Of a DNA stretch of 64,000 nucleotides, positions 50,882 to 58,825 are shown piece after piece; position 1 is the first letter of the stretch, and the number at the start of each line of letters is the position of its first letter. Source of the stretch: Cnuibacter physcomitrellae (GTDB taxonomy: Bacteria > Actinomycetota > Actinomycetes > Actinomycetales > Microbacteriaceae); NCBI RefSeq assembly GCF_014640535.1, contig NZ_BMHD01000001.1:62001-126000 (forward strand). Reading direction: 5' to 3'. The notes under the pieces were generated by a model that was not told the origin of the DNA, did not search any database, and was given only the letters and a program-made list of their open reading frames with translations. Made by a program: the position numbers and the translations under genes.

Positions 50882-51847
50882 ATGACCCTCTCGCTCGATC
50901 CGGTCGCCGCGCACGCGGGAGCGCACGCGGGCGCGGCCGCGCCTGCGCTCGAGCACGAGTACCGTCCCGAGCACGAGGTCGACCTGCTCGGCACGCTCCA
51001 CCCGCATCGGCGCGGCAGGCACGACCCCGCCACCGTCTTCGCCGACGACGGGGTCTGGCTCGCCTTCCGCACCGAGGAGGGCGCCGCGACCGTGCGGCTG
51101 ACCCGCCGCACGTCCGGGATCCGGATGCAGGCGTGGGGGCCGGGGGCCGGCCAGGCGCTCGACTCGATCCCCGCTCTGCTGGGCGCCCACGACGACTGGT
51201 CCGAGCTCGACGTGTCCGCGCATCCGCTGCTCGCCGACGCCAGGCATCGCCACCCCGGTCTCCGCCTCACGCGGTCGCAGCGCGTCACCGACGCGCTCGC
51301 GGCGGCGGTGATCGAGCAGAAGATCACCTCCACCGAGGCGTTCCGCGCCTGGAGGGTGCTCGTGACCCAGCACGGCGACCCGGCTCCGGGCCCTGCTCCG
51401 CACCACATGCGGGTCCCGCCGTCGGCCGAGGGCTGGCGACGGATCCCGTCGTGGGACTGGCATCGGGCGGGGGTCGATCCGCGCCGCTCCCGCACGGTGG
51501 TCGAGGCGACCGCCCGAGGGTCGGCGCTCCAGCGCCTCGTCGGGCGCGAGGGCGCGGACGCCAGGCGGCTCCTCGAGACGTTCTCCGGCATCGGCGTGTG
51601 GACGAGCGCCGAGATCGTGCAGCGCACCCACGGCGATCCGGATGCGGTGAGCTTCGGCGACTACCACCTCTCGAAGACGATCGGCTTCGCCCTGGTGGGG
51701 GAGGAGCTCGACGACGACGGACTCGCCGAGCTCCTGGAGCCGTGGTCCGGTCAGCGCCAGCGGGTGGTGCGGCTGGTGCTCGCGACGGGCATCACCCGGC
51801 CGCGCCACGGCGCGCGGATCACCATTCAGGACCACCGAGGGCACTGA
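50882..51847 (+). CDS. AlkA-like DNA-3-methyladenine glycosylase II
   Basis: A 321-residue HhH-GPD glycosylase: VTDALAAAVIEQKITSTEAFRAWRVL, then FSGIGVWTSAEIVQRTHGDPDAVSFGDYHL, with the helix-hairpin-helix and the catalytic Asp in SFGDYHL. Unlike the copy at 22221 it lacks the Ada and AraC domains. It excises alkylated purines. It is divergent from nothing nearby; the Nudix-NYN gene ends 146 bp upstream. Confidence 0.87.
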   Translation: MTLSLDPVAAHAGAHAGAAAPALEHEYRPEHEVDLLGTLHPHRRGRHDPATVFADDGVWLAFRTEEGAATVRLTRRTSGIRMQAWGPGAGQALDSIPALLGAHDDWSELDVSAHPLLADARHRHPGLRLTRSQRVTDALAAAVIEQKITSTEAFRAWRVLVTQHGDPAPGPAPHHMRVPPSAEGWRRIPSWDWHRAGVDPRRSRTVVEATARGSALQRLVGREGADARRLLETFSGIGVWTSAEIVQRTHGDPDAVSFGDYHLSKTIGFALVGEELDDDGLAELLEPWSGQRQRVVRLVLATGITRPRHGARITIQDHRGH

Positions 51848-51926
51848 CCTCCCCGAGGTTCACGCCGCAGTCCGGCCTAGCCCGATGTGGGCTCACCGAG
51901 GCGCGGGCTGAACTCAGCGCGCGAGC

Positions 51927-53093
51927 TCAGTACCAGTGGGGCGAACGCGACTGCCACTTCGACCACGCGGCGCAGGGCGTGCCGTAGGCGCGCGAGATGT
52001 ACGACAGGCCCCAGTTGATCTGGGTCGCGGCGTTGGTCTGCCAGTCGGCGCCCGCGGTCGCCATCTTCGTCGCCGGCAGCGACTGCGGGATGCCGTAGGC
52101 CCCGCTGGACTCGTTGAGCGCGTTGGCCCGCCATCCGGACTCGCCGGTCCAGAGCGAGACGAGGCAGCTGAACTGATCGCCGCCCCAGCCCCACGCGCCC
52201 ATCTGGCTGCTGGCATAGGCCTGCGCCTCGGCCGGGCTCATGATGGAGCCGCTGTCCGGCACCCACGCCGACCCCGGATCCTCGTCGTACCCGCCGGCGG
52301 CCGCTGCGGCTGCCGCGGCAGCAGCGGCTGCAGCCTGAGCGTCGGCGACACCCTGGCGGTAGTCCTTCTCGGTCTGCGCGCTGGTGTCTTTGAGCGTCGC
52401 GAGCTGGGCGTAGAGCGTGTTGCTCGTCGCCTCGGCCTCGGCCAGCTTCGACTCGGCGGCGGCCTGGGCGTCCTGGGCCGACTGCAAGCGCGTCGAGGCC
52501 TCGTCGGCCAGACGCGACCGCTCCGCCTCGGCCACCGACGCCTGCTCGGTGAGCGCCTGCGACGTGTTCTCGGCGGCGACGGCGGCGTTGCGGATGCCCG
52601 TGGTGGTCTGGGTGAGCTGGCTCATCGTCCCGAGCTGGTAGAGCAGGTCGTCGCTCCCCGCGGACCCGTCGAGGAGGAGGCTCATGGTCGAGTCGCCGCC
52701 CTGGCGGTAGAGGTGCGAGACGAGCTGACCCACCTGCAGCTTGGCCTGCGAGGCCTTGGCGGCGGCGGCCGTGGCCTGGGTCTGCAGCGAGTCGGCGAGG
52801 GAGGTCGCCGACTGCAGGTCGGCCTGGGCCTTGAGGTACTCCTGTCCGCGGGCGAAGGCCTCCTGCTGGAGCTGCGCGGTCTGGGTCTCGAGCCCGGAGA
52901 TGAGCGAGGTGATGTTGTCGACCTCGGCCTGCTTCGAGGCCTCGTTGGCCTTCGCCGCCTGGACCTCGTCCCAGCTGGGGTAGTCGGCCCGCGGAGCGCT
53001 CGGCTGCACGGCGCCGGCGGCCGCGAAGGGGCTCGCGACGAGGGCCGCGGCGACGGCAGCGGCCACTCCGAGTCGGGCGACACGGGCTCTCAT
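51927..53093 (-). CDS. Secreted coiled-coil protein with lysozyme-like C-terminus
   Basis: A 388-residue exported protein. Signal peptide: MRARVARLGVAAAVAAALVASPFAAAGA. Residues 35-255 are coiled coil with a PcsB/FtsX-hydrolase-like pattern (SLADSLQTQA, VGQLVSHLYRQGGDSTMSLLLDG), then an Ala run. Residues 285-388 form a lysozyme-like domain related to aggregation-promoting-factor C-termini (CLVSLWTGESGWRANALNESSGAYGIPQSLPATKM). It probably acts on peptidoglycan. ATG 53093 is leaderless behind TACCAT. Confidence 0.87.
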   Translation of the reverse strand: MRARVARLGVAAAVAAALVASPFAAAGAVQPSAPRADYPSWDEVQAAKANEASKQAEVDNITSLISGLETQTAQLQQEAFARGQEYLKAQADLQSATSLADSLQTQATAAAAKASQAKLQVGQLVSHLYRQGGDSTMSLLLDGSAGSDDLLYQLGTMSQLTQTTTGIRNAAVAAENTSQALTEQASVAEAERSRLADEASTRLQSAQDAQAAAESKLAEAEATSNTLYAQLATLKDTSAQTEKDYRQGVADAQAAAAAAAAAAAAAGGYDEDPGSAWVPDSGSIMSPAEAQAYASSQMGAWGWGGDQFSCLVSLWTGESGWRANALNESSGAYGIPQSLPATKMATAGADWQTNAATQINWGLSYISRAYGTPCAAWSKWQSRSPHWY

Positions 53094-53100
53094 GCATTCG

Positions 53101-53106
53101 ATGGTA
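53101..53106 (-). promoter_or_regulatory. -10 hexamer TACCAT for the secreted coiled-coil gene
   Basis: TACCAT on the minus strand, 7 nt before ATG 53093. It decides against the upstream start at 53135. Confidence 0.5.
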
Positions 53107-53153
53107 TGTGACGAGAGTGAAGGATGTGGGGACATTCCCGCGCGTCACACGAC

Positions 53154-53159
53154 TAGCAT
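53154..53159 (+). promoter_or_regulatory. -10 hexamer TAGCAT for the membrane protein gene
   Basis: TAGCAT, 6 nt before ATG 53166. Confidence 0.5.
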
Positions 53160-53165
53160 CCAGTC

Positions 53166-53663
53166 ATGAGCGAGGGGATCGTCATGGGGTGGAGCGAGTT
53201 CGCGGTGGCCTCGGCGGGAGCGGCAGGCGCGCTCGCGGGCCTGTTGATCGTGGCGATCTCGGTCAACATCAAGGAGATCATCGCCGAGGCCGTCCTTCCC
53301 GTCCGGGCGGGCGCGACGGTGGCGTCGGTGGTGGCCATCATGATCGGATCCCTGCTCGTCCTGCTCCCGGCCCAGCCCGCGGTCGCACTCGGCCTCGAGC
53401 TGCTCGCGGTGACCCTGTTCTGCGGCGCCTTCCAGCTGCAGGCGGCGCGCGCTCTGCTGCGCCACGGGGAACACGGTCCTCGCGGATCGCTCTCCGCGAA
53501 GGTCGCGCTGACCGTGGGGCAGCTGGTCCCCCTGCTCCTCGGCGCCCTGCTGGTGTGCGTCGGTCAGTCCGCTGGGATGTACTGGGTCGCCGGAGGGTTC
53601 CTCCTGATGTTCGTCGTCGCGATCCTCAACGCCTGGGTGCTCATGGTCGAGATCCTGCGCTGA
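53166..53663 (+). CDS. Four-helix membrane protein of unknown function
   Basis: A 165-residue protein with four hydrophobic segments: SAGAAGALAGLLIVAISVNI, SVVAIMIGSLLVLL, LVPLLLGALLVCVG and GGFLLMFVVAILNAWVLMV. The first and last carry the conserved-looking AGAL.GLL and N.W patterns of small actinobacterial membrane proteins. No enzyme motif is present. Leaderless start behind TAGCAT. Confidence 0.8.
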   Translation: MSEGIVMGWSEFAVASAGAAGALAGLLIVAISVNIKEIIAEAVLPVRAGATVASVVAIMIGSLLVLLPAQPAVALGLELLAVTLFCGAFQLQAARALLRHGEHGPRGSLSAKVALTVGQLVPLLLGALLVCVGQSAGMYWVAGGFLLMFVVAILNAWVLMVEILR

Positions 53664-53702
53664 CGGTGGTTCCCGGTCGACTCTCGGGATGTCTTTCCTT
53701 CT

Positions 53703-53721
53703 GTGACACAGAAAATGTCAC
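53703..53721. promoter_or_regulatory. Palindrome upstream of yceI, candidate operator
   Basis: Arms GTGACA (53703-53708) and TGTCAC (53716-53721) flank CAGAAAA in an unusually AT-rich patch. AATAAT at about 53731-53736 may be the -10 of yceI. A MarR-type regulator would fit, but none is adjacent. Confidence 0.45.
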
Positions 53722-53805
53722 CTACAACGGAATAATGGTGGATCTGGATGCATTCGCATACATGAGGACGGCCACGTCCCATTCCAGAACACAGGAGGAG
53801 ACACC

Positions 53806-54360
53806 ATGACCGACACCATCGAGATCCCCGGTTACAAGGCCGGCACCTGGACCGTCGACCCCTCGCACAGCGAGGTGTCCTTCAGCGTCCGTCACCTGCT
53901 CATCAGCAAGGTCAAGGGCCACTTCAAGACCTTCAGCGCCACCTTCGTCACGGGAGAGAACCCGCTCGACACGAAGGTCACCGCAACCGCCGACGTCGCG
54001 TCGATCGACACCAAGGACGAGAACCGCGACGGGCACCTCCGCACGAACGACTTCTTCGACGCCCCCACCCACCCGCAGCTGACCTTCGTGTCGACCGGCG
54101 TGCGCAAGGTGGGCGACGACTGGAAGGTCGACGGCGACCTGACCATCAAGGGCGTCACCAAGCCCGTCACGTTCGACTTCGAGTTCGGCGGCTTCGGCCA
54201 GGACGCGTACGGCAACTACAAGGCCGGCTTCGAGGCCACCACCAAGATCAACCGCAACGACTTCGGTGTGAGCTGGAACGCTCCGCTCGAGGCCGGCGGC
54301 GTCCTGGTGGGCGACGAGGTCACCATCACGCTCGACATCCAGGCGGCGCTCCAGGCCTGA
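53806..54360 (+). CDS. YceI family lipocalin-like protein
   Basis: A 184-residue YceI protein: WTVDPSHSEVSFSVRHLLISKVKGHFKTF, the family N-terminus, then NRDGHLRTNDFFDAPTHPQLTF and FGVSWNAPLEAGGVLVGDEVTI. YceI proteins bind polyisoprenoid (ubiquinone- or menaquinone-like) ligands in a lipocalin barrel. There is no signal peptide, so it is cytoplasmic. GGAGGAG precedes the ATG. Confidence 0.92.
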   Translation: MTDTIEIPGYKAGTWTVDPSHSEVSFSVRHLLISKVKGHFKTFSATFVTGENPLDTKVTATADVASIDTKDENRDGHLRTNDFFDAPTHPQLTFVSTGVRKVGDDWKVDGDLTIKGVTKPVTFDFEFGGFGQDAYGNYKAGFEATTKINRNDFGVSWNAPLEAGGVLVGDEVTITLDIQAALQA

Positions 54361-54374
54361 CCCGGGCTCTGCTC

Positions 54375-54391
54375 CCGCGGCCCCGCCGCGG
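54375..54391 (+). terminator. Weak hairpin after yceI
   Basis: CCGCGG (54375-54380) and CCGCGG (54386-54391) are mutually complementary around 5 nt. There is no T run, so terminator function is uncertain. Confidence 0.25.
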
Positions 54392-54499
54392 AGATCTGAC
54401 GAGGCGGCGACTCCTGCACATGTGACCCCATCCGGGGCCGCATCCACAGGAGCCGCCGCTTCGCTGCGTCCGGGCGAGCTGACGGGCACACTCGTCGCC

Positions 54500-55585
54500 A
54501 TGACCAGCGCCCTCCTGCTCCCCTCCGCCCTCCAGCGAACCGGCCGCGAGCTCCCGCTCGGCATCGAGCGCGAGCTCGGCTACCGCCCCACGGGCAGCCT
54601 CGTGCTCGCGGTGGAGCGGGGCCTCGGGAGCCTGGTGCGCGTCGATCTGCCGAGGAGCACCGGCGACGCGGGAGAGGAGCTCGGCCGAGCCCTCGCCGGT
54701 CTGCTGGCGCGCGAGCGCTTCGCCGAGCGGGTCGTGCCCGTGGTGTTCGCACCGGCCCTCGACGATGCCGAGGACGCCTGGGAGCACGGGGCCACGGCCG
54801 ACCGCGTCGCGGTCCATCTCGGTCGAGCCGGCTTCGTCGTGCTTCCGGGTCTCGTCGTCGCGGGCGAGGAGTGGTCGCCGCTCGACCGCGTCCGCTGGCG
54901 GCCGTTGCGGGAGGGCGACGGCGTCCTCGCCGAGGGCGACGTGTCCGGGCCCGTCGTCCCGCGTCCCGCACCGCTGGCCCGCCAGCGGGCTGCCTGGGCC
55001 GGGTTGGCGGCCGCCCCACCGACGGCAGACCACGCTCTCGGACGGCTCCTCCGCTCACTCGACCCGCCGTCGCCGAGCGCCTCCGGAGAGACGGGAGCGC
55101 CGGCGGTCTCCGACGTCGAGCTCGTCGCCGTCGCCCATGCTCTCGACGATCCCGTCCTGCGCGACCATGTCGTGGCGGGTGTCCTCGGCGCTCGTCCCGA
55201 CGGGTGGATCTTCGGCGCCCGTCCGACTCCGGGGCCCGGGGTGACGGCCCGCCTGGGCGCAGCGGTCCCGCTGCTGAGACGGGCCGCGTCGCTCGCGCCG
55301 GAGAGCCTCCTGCCGTCCGTGCTCACGGTGATCGCGCTCGTCGAGCTGGCGCTCGGCCGTGTGGCGAGCGCGCGGGTCCTCCTCGGCGCCGCTCTGGAGC
55401 AGGATCGCGACTACGCGCTCGCGGGCCTCGTCTCCCGACTCGCGGCGGCGGGCCAGGTGCCGCATCCCGACCGGTGGCCGGCTCTCACAGCACCTGCCAC
55501 GCCCGGGTCAGCACGTCGCGGAGGATCTGCTCGATCTCGTCGAACTCCGGCTGCCCGATCGTCAAGGGAGGAGCGAGTTGGATGA
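54500..55585 (+). CDS. DUF4192 family protein
   Basis: A 361-residue protein of the DUF4192 family common in actinobacteria: LGYRPTGSLVLAVERGLGSLVRVDLPRS near the N-terminus, VVPVVFA, and VGLG-type repeats with VSDVELVAVAHALDDPVLRDHVV. The function is unknown. ATG 54500 is used because upstream in-frame sequence (54422-54499) lacks family similarity. The last 101 bp overlap the convergent aminotransferase gene and encode a low-complexity tail. Confidence 0.8.
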   Translation: MTSALLLPSALQRTGRELPLGIERELGYRPTGSLVLAVERGLGSLVRVDLPRSTGDAGEELGRALAGLLARERFAERVVPVVFAPALDDAEDAWEHGATADRVAVHLGRAGFVVLPGLVVAGEEWSPLDRVRWRPLREGDGVLAEGDVSGPVVPRPAPLARQRAAWAGLAAAPPTADHALGRLLRSLDPPSPSASGETGAPAVSDVELVAVAHALDDPVLRDHVVAGVLGARPDGWIFGARPTPGPGVTARLGAAVPLLRRAASLAPESLLPSVLTVIALVELALGRVASARVLLGAALEQDRDYALAGLVSRLAAAGQVPHPDRWPALTAPATPGSARRGGSARSRRTPAARSSREERVG

Positions 55586-56873
55586 CCGGATCACCGCGGT
55601 CGTCAGCACGGCAGTACAGGCCCGCCTCGAACAGCTCTCTCGAGAGGAACCCGCGCAGCAGGCGCTCCGACTCGTCGGCGTCGAAGGTCTCCCGCGTGGT
55701 CTTGTCCTTCACCAGCTCGATGCCGAAGAAGTACCCGTCGCCCCGGACGTCGCCGACGATCGGCAGGTCGTGCAGGCGCTCGAGCGTCTGCCGGAAGGCG
55801 GGCGAGAGCTCCCGCACCCGGCCGTTCAGGTCCTCCTCCTCGAAGATGTCGAGGTTCTCCAGGGCGACCGCGGCCGAGACGGGGTGGCCGGCGAACGTGT
55901 ACCCGTGGGCGAACGAGGTCTGGCCGGTCGCGAAGGGCTCGTACACGCGCTCGCTCACGATGGTCGCGCCGATGGGGGAGTAGCCGCTCGTCATCGCCTT
56001 CGCGCAGGTGATCATGTCGGGCACGTAGTCGTAGGCGTCGCAGGCGAACCACTCGCCGATGCGCCCGAAGGCGCAGATGACCTCGTCGCTGACGAGGAGC
56101 ACGTCGTGCCGATCGCAGATCTCGCGCACGCGCTGGAAGTAGCCCGGCGGGGGCGGGAAGCACCCGCCGGAGTTCTGGACGGGCTCCAGGAAGACCGCGG
56201 CCACGGTGTCGGGGCCCTCGAACAGGATCATCTCCTCGATGCGATCGGCGGCCCAGCGTCCGTAGTCGTCGATCGTGCCGGTGTACCCCGACTCGGCGGC
56301 CCGGTAGAAGTTCGTGTTGGGCACCCGGAAGCCCCCCGGTGCGACGGGTTCGAACGGCTGCTTCATCGCGGGGATGCCCGTGATGGCGAGCGCGCCGTGG
56401 GGCGTGCCGTGGTAGGCGACCGAGCGCGAGATGACCTTGTGCTTCCCTGGGCGGCCGACCAGCCGCCAGTACTGCTTGGCGAGCTTGAACGCCGTCTCGA
56501 CCGCCTCGCCGCCTCCGGTCGAGAAGAAGACGCGGTCGAGGTCGCCCGGGGCGTAGTGCGCCAGTCGCTCGGCGAGCTCGATCGCGGCCGGATGCGCGTA
56601 CGACCAGATCGGGAAGAACGCCAGCTGCTCGGCCTGACGCGCCGCCGCCTCGGCGAGCCTGCGCCGGCCGTGTCCGGCGTTGACCACGAACAGGCCCGAC
56701 AGCCCGTCGATGTAGCGCCGTCCCGTCGAGTCCCAGATGTGGTGGCCCTCGCCGCGCACGATGATCGGCACCCCCGTCTCGGAGTCGAACGCGGACTGCC
56801 GCGCGAAGTGCATCCAGAGGTGGTCGCGCGCCTTCGCGCGGAGCGTCCCGGTGTCGTCCTCGGCCTGGGTCAT
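55485..56873 (-). CDS. Class III aminotransferase (omega-aminotransferase type)
   Basis: A 462-residue PLP enzyme: STGGGEAVETAFKLAKQYW, SYAYHG-like SVAYHGTPHG, LEPVQNSGG, the Asp in LLVSDEVICAFGRIG, and the PLP Lys in ITCAKAMTSGY. It is similar to putrescine, beta-alanine or taurine transaminases. The amine donor is unknown. GGGAGAG precedes the ATG. It is divergent from the FHA gene. Confidence 0.93.
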   Translation of the reverse strand: MTQAEDDTGTLRAKARDHLWMHFARQSAFDSETGVPIIVRGEGHHIWDSTGRRYIDGLSGLFVVNAGHGRRRLAEAAARQAEQLAFFPIWSYAHPAAIELAERLAHYAPGDLDRVFFSTGGGEAVETAFKLAKQYWRLVGRPGKHKVISRSVAYHGTPHGALAITGIPAMKQPFEPVAPGGFRVPNTNFYRAAESGYTGTIDDYGRWAADRIEEMILFEGPDTVAAVFLEPVQNSGGCFPPPPGYFQRVREICDRHDVLLVSDEVICAFGRIGEWFACDAYDYVPDMITCAKAMTSGYSPIGATIVSERVYEPFATGQTSFAHGYTFAGHPVSAAVALENLDIFEEEDLNGRVRELSPAFRQTLERLHDLPIVGDVRGDGYFFGIELVKDKTTRETFDADESERLLRGFLSRELFEAGLYCRADDRGDPVIQLAPPLTIGQPEFDEIEQILRDVLTRAWQVL

Positions 56874-56949
56874 GTGCTCTCCCGTCGTCGCCAGCGATTC
56901 TGCCCGCCGGGCGGTCAGGGCTCAAGCGTCCGCAGCCCGGCGCACGGTG

Positions 56950-56955
56950 TACCGT
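56950..56955 (+). promoter_or_regulatory. -10 hexamer TACCGT for the FHA operon
   Basis: TACCGT, 6 nt before ATG 56962. It is the likely promoter for the four-gene kinase operon. Confidence 0.5.
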
Positions 56956-56961
56956 GGCCGG

Positions 56962-58014
56962 ATGGGGGAGCTGAGGTGCCTCTCCGCCGAGGCGGGATAC
57001 ACGGTGGTCGCCGCAGTCCCCGCGGTGGTCCTCCTGCCCGGCGACGCGGAAGGATCCGTGGTCGAGGCGGTCTGGCGGGCGTGCACGGCCGCCGACGCCA
57101 CCCTCGAGCGGGTCGTCTCGAGCATCCCGACGAGGGGTTCCGTCGACTCGTTCCTCGTGCTCTGGCTCGAGGACGAGCCGTCCTCGCCGGCGCGGCCCTC
57201 CGGGCCTCCGTCCTCGCCGGCCGGGCCCTCCGCGCCGCCCTCGGCGCCCTGCCGGGTCATCGCTGTCGCCCGCGGTTCGGCGGCAGCCGACATCCGGTCT
57301 CCCGGCGGCGCCCGCCGGTTCGGCTCGGCGGGGGCGCTGCCCTGGCGGATGGCGGAGTTCGACGACGTCGAGTCCCTCGTCGCGGGCCGACTGCCGCCGT
57401 TGCCCGAGTCCCACCCCGTGGTGCCGCCGACCGCTCATCCGGTCGGCCGGGTCGTGGTGTCCGCCTCGACGGTGTTCTGGACGGCTGGGCCGGCGTCAGA
57501 GTCCCTCGGGGGAGTCGACGACGAGACGGTGATCACGCGCACCCGGCCGCGCCCCGAGTCCGCCCCGGTCGAGACCGTGCTCGAGCAGGAGCCGCCTCGA
57601 CCGGCCGTGCGGTTCCGCGTGTCCTTCCCGGACGGCGACCGCGAGCTCGTCCGTCCGGTGATCGTCGGACGGCGTCCGAGGGTCCGCCCGGGATCGGATC
57701 CCGCGGCGACCGACGCCGTCGAGCTCGTGACGGTGGCGTCTCCGAGCGGCGTCGTGTCCTCGAGTCACGTGGAGATCGCCCGCGCCGGATCGACCGCCGT
57801 CGTCACCGATCTACGGTCCACCAACGGCACCGGGGTGACCCTCGGCGACGGCACGCGCCTGCGACTGCGTCAGGGCGACTCGGTCGCGGTCGCCGGGTCG
57901 GCTAGTGTCGACATCGGCGATGGAGTCATCCTCCGCATCACCCCGATCGATGAGGCGTCGCCGGGGCGGACGCCCCCAGATCCCCAGACAGCTTCCCGGG
58001 AGTTCACCACGTGA
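56962..58014 (+). CDS. FHA-domain protein
   Basis: A 350-residue protein. The N-terminal 180 residues are uncharacterised and include a Pro/Ser-rich linker (SSPARPSGPPSSPAGPS). The C-terminal FHA domain (about residues 230-330) shows IVGRRPRVRPG, SSSHVEIAR and DLRSTNGTGV, the phospho-Thr-binding residues. It should bind a protein phosphorylated by the kinase encoded two genes downstream. It overlaps the phosphatase gene by GTGA. Confidence 0.88.
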   Translation: MGELRCLSAEAGYTVVAAVPAVVLLPGDAEGSVVEAVWRACTAADATLERVVSSIPTRGSVDSFLVLWLEDEPSSPARPSGPPSSPAGPSAPPSAPCRVIAVARGSAAADIRSPGGARRFGSAGALPWRMAEFDDVESLVAGRLPPLPESHPVVPPTAHPVGRVVVSASTVFWTAGPASESLGGVDDETVITRTRPRPESAPVETVLEQEPPRPAVRFRVSFPDGDRELVRPVIVGRRPRVRPGSDPAATDAVELVTVASPSGVVSSSHVEIARAGSTAVVTDLRSTNGTGVTLGDGTRLRLRQGDSVAVAGSASVDIGDGVILRITPIDEASPGRTPPDPQTASREFTT

Positions 58015-58823
58015 CCCAGATCGGCCGCAGCACCGCTCGCGTGAGCGTCACGAAGGACGGCGCTCAGCCCAGGCGGCTCGTGCTGTCCTGGGCGGCCCTC
58101 ACCGACACCGGCAACAAACGCCAGGTCAACGAGGACAGCGTCATCTCGGGCCTGCCGATCTTCGCCGTCGCCGACGGCATGGGCGGTCACTCGGCCGGAG
58201 ACGTCGCCTCGAAGGCTGTCGTGGAGCGCCTCTCGGAGCTCCACGAGTCGGTGGTCACCCCGGTGCAGATCGAGGGCGCCCTGGGCCTGGCGCTGACCGA
58301 CATCGATCGTGTGGGCGACGAGTCCGCACTGGGGACCGGGACCACGGTGACCGGTGTCGCGCTCGCAGACGGCGACGAGGGCCTCGAGTGGGTCGTCTTC
58401 AACATCGGGGACTCCCGGGTGTACTCCTTCCGGGAGGGCCTGCTCGAGCAGATCACCCGCGACCACTCCGTCGTGCAGGAGCTCATCGACGCCGGGCTCA
58501 TCACGCCCGACCAGGCGGAGCACCACCCCGACAGCAACGTGATCACGCGTGCCATCGGCTTCCACGAGAAGCCGGTGCCGGACTACGTCACCGTGCCGAT
58601 CGTGGCGGGGCAGCGGCTCCTGCTCTGCTCCGACGGACTCACCAAGGAGCTCACCGACTACGGCATCCGCCACTACCTCTCGACGGCGAAGACCGCCGAG
58701 AGCGCCGCGTCGGAGCTGGTGGCGGCCGCGCTGGCCAACGGCGGCCGAGACAACGTGACCGTGGTGGTCATCGACGTCGAGTCGGACGAGGCGATGGGCG
58801 ACGCCGAGCCGCCGCGGGACTGA
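58011..58823 (+). CDS. PP2C-family Ser/Thr phosphatase
   Basis: A 270-residue PPM phosphatase: TDTGNKRQVNEDS, FAVADGMGGHSAGDVASK, GTGTTVTGVAL, FNIGDSRVYSF, TRDHSVVQELIDAG, LLLCSDGLTKEL and GGRDNVTVVVI contain the metal-binding Asp residues. It reverses phosphorylation by the adjacent kinase. It is followed by the kinase after 2 bp. Confidence 0.95.
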   Translation: MTQIGRSTARVSVTKDGAQPRRLVLSWAALTDTGNKRQVNEDSVISGLPIFAVADGMGGHSAGDVASKAVVERLSELHESVVTPVQIEGALGLALTDIDRVGDESALGTGTTVTGVALADGDEGLEWVVFNIGDSRVYSFREGLLEQITRDHSVVQELIDAGLITPDQAEHHPDSNVITRAIGFHEKPVPDYVTVPIVAGQRLLLCSDGLTKELTDYGIRHYLSTAKTAESAASELVAAALANGGRDNVTVVVIDVESDEAMGDAEPPRD

Positions 58824-58825
58824 CC

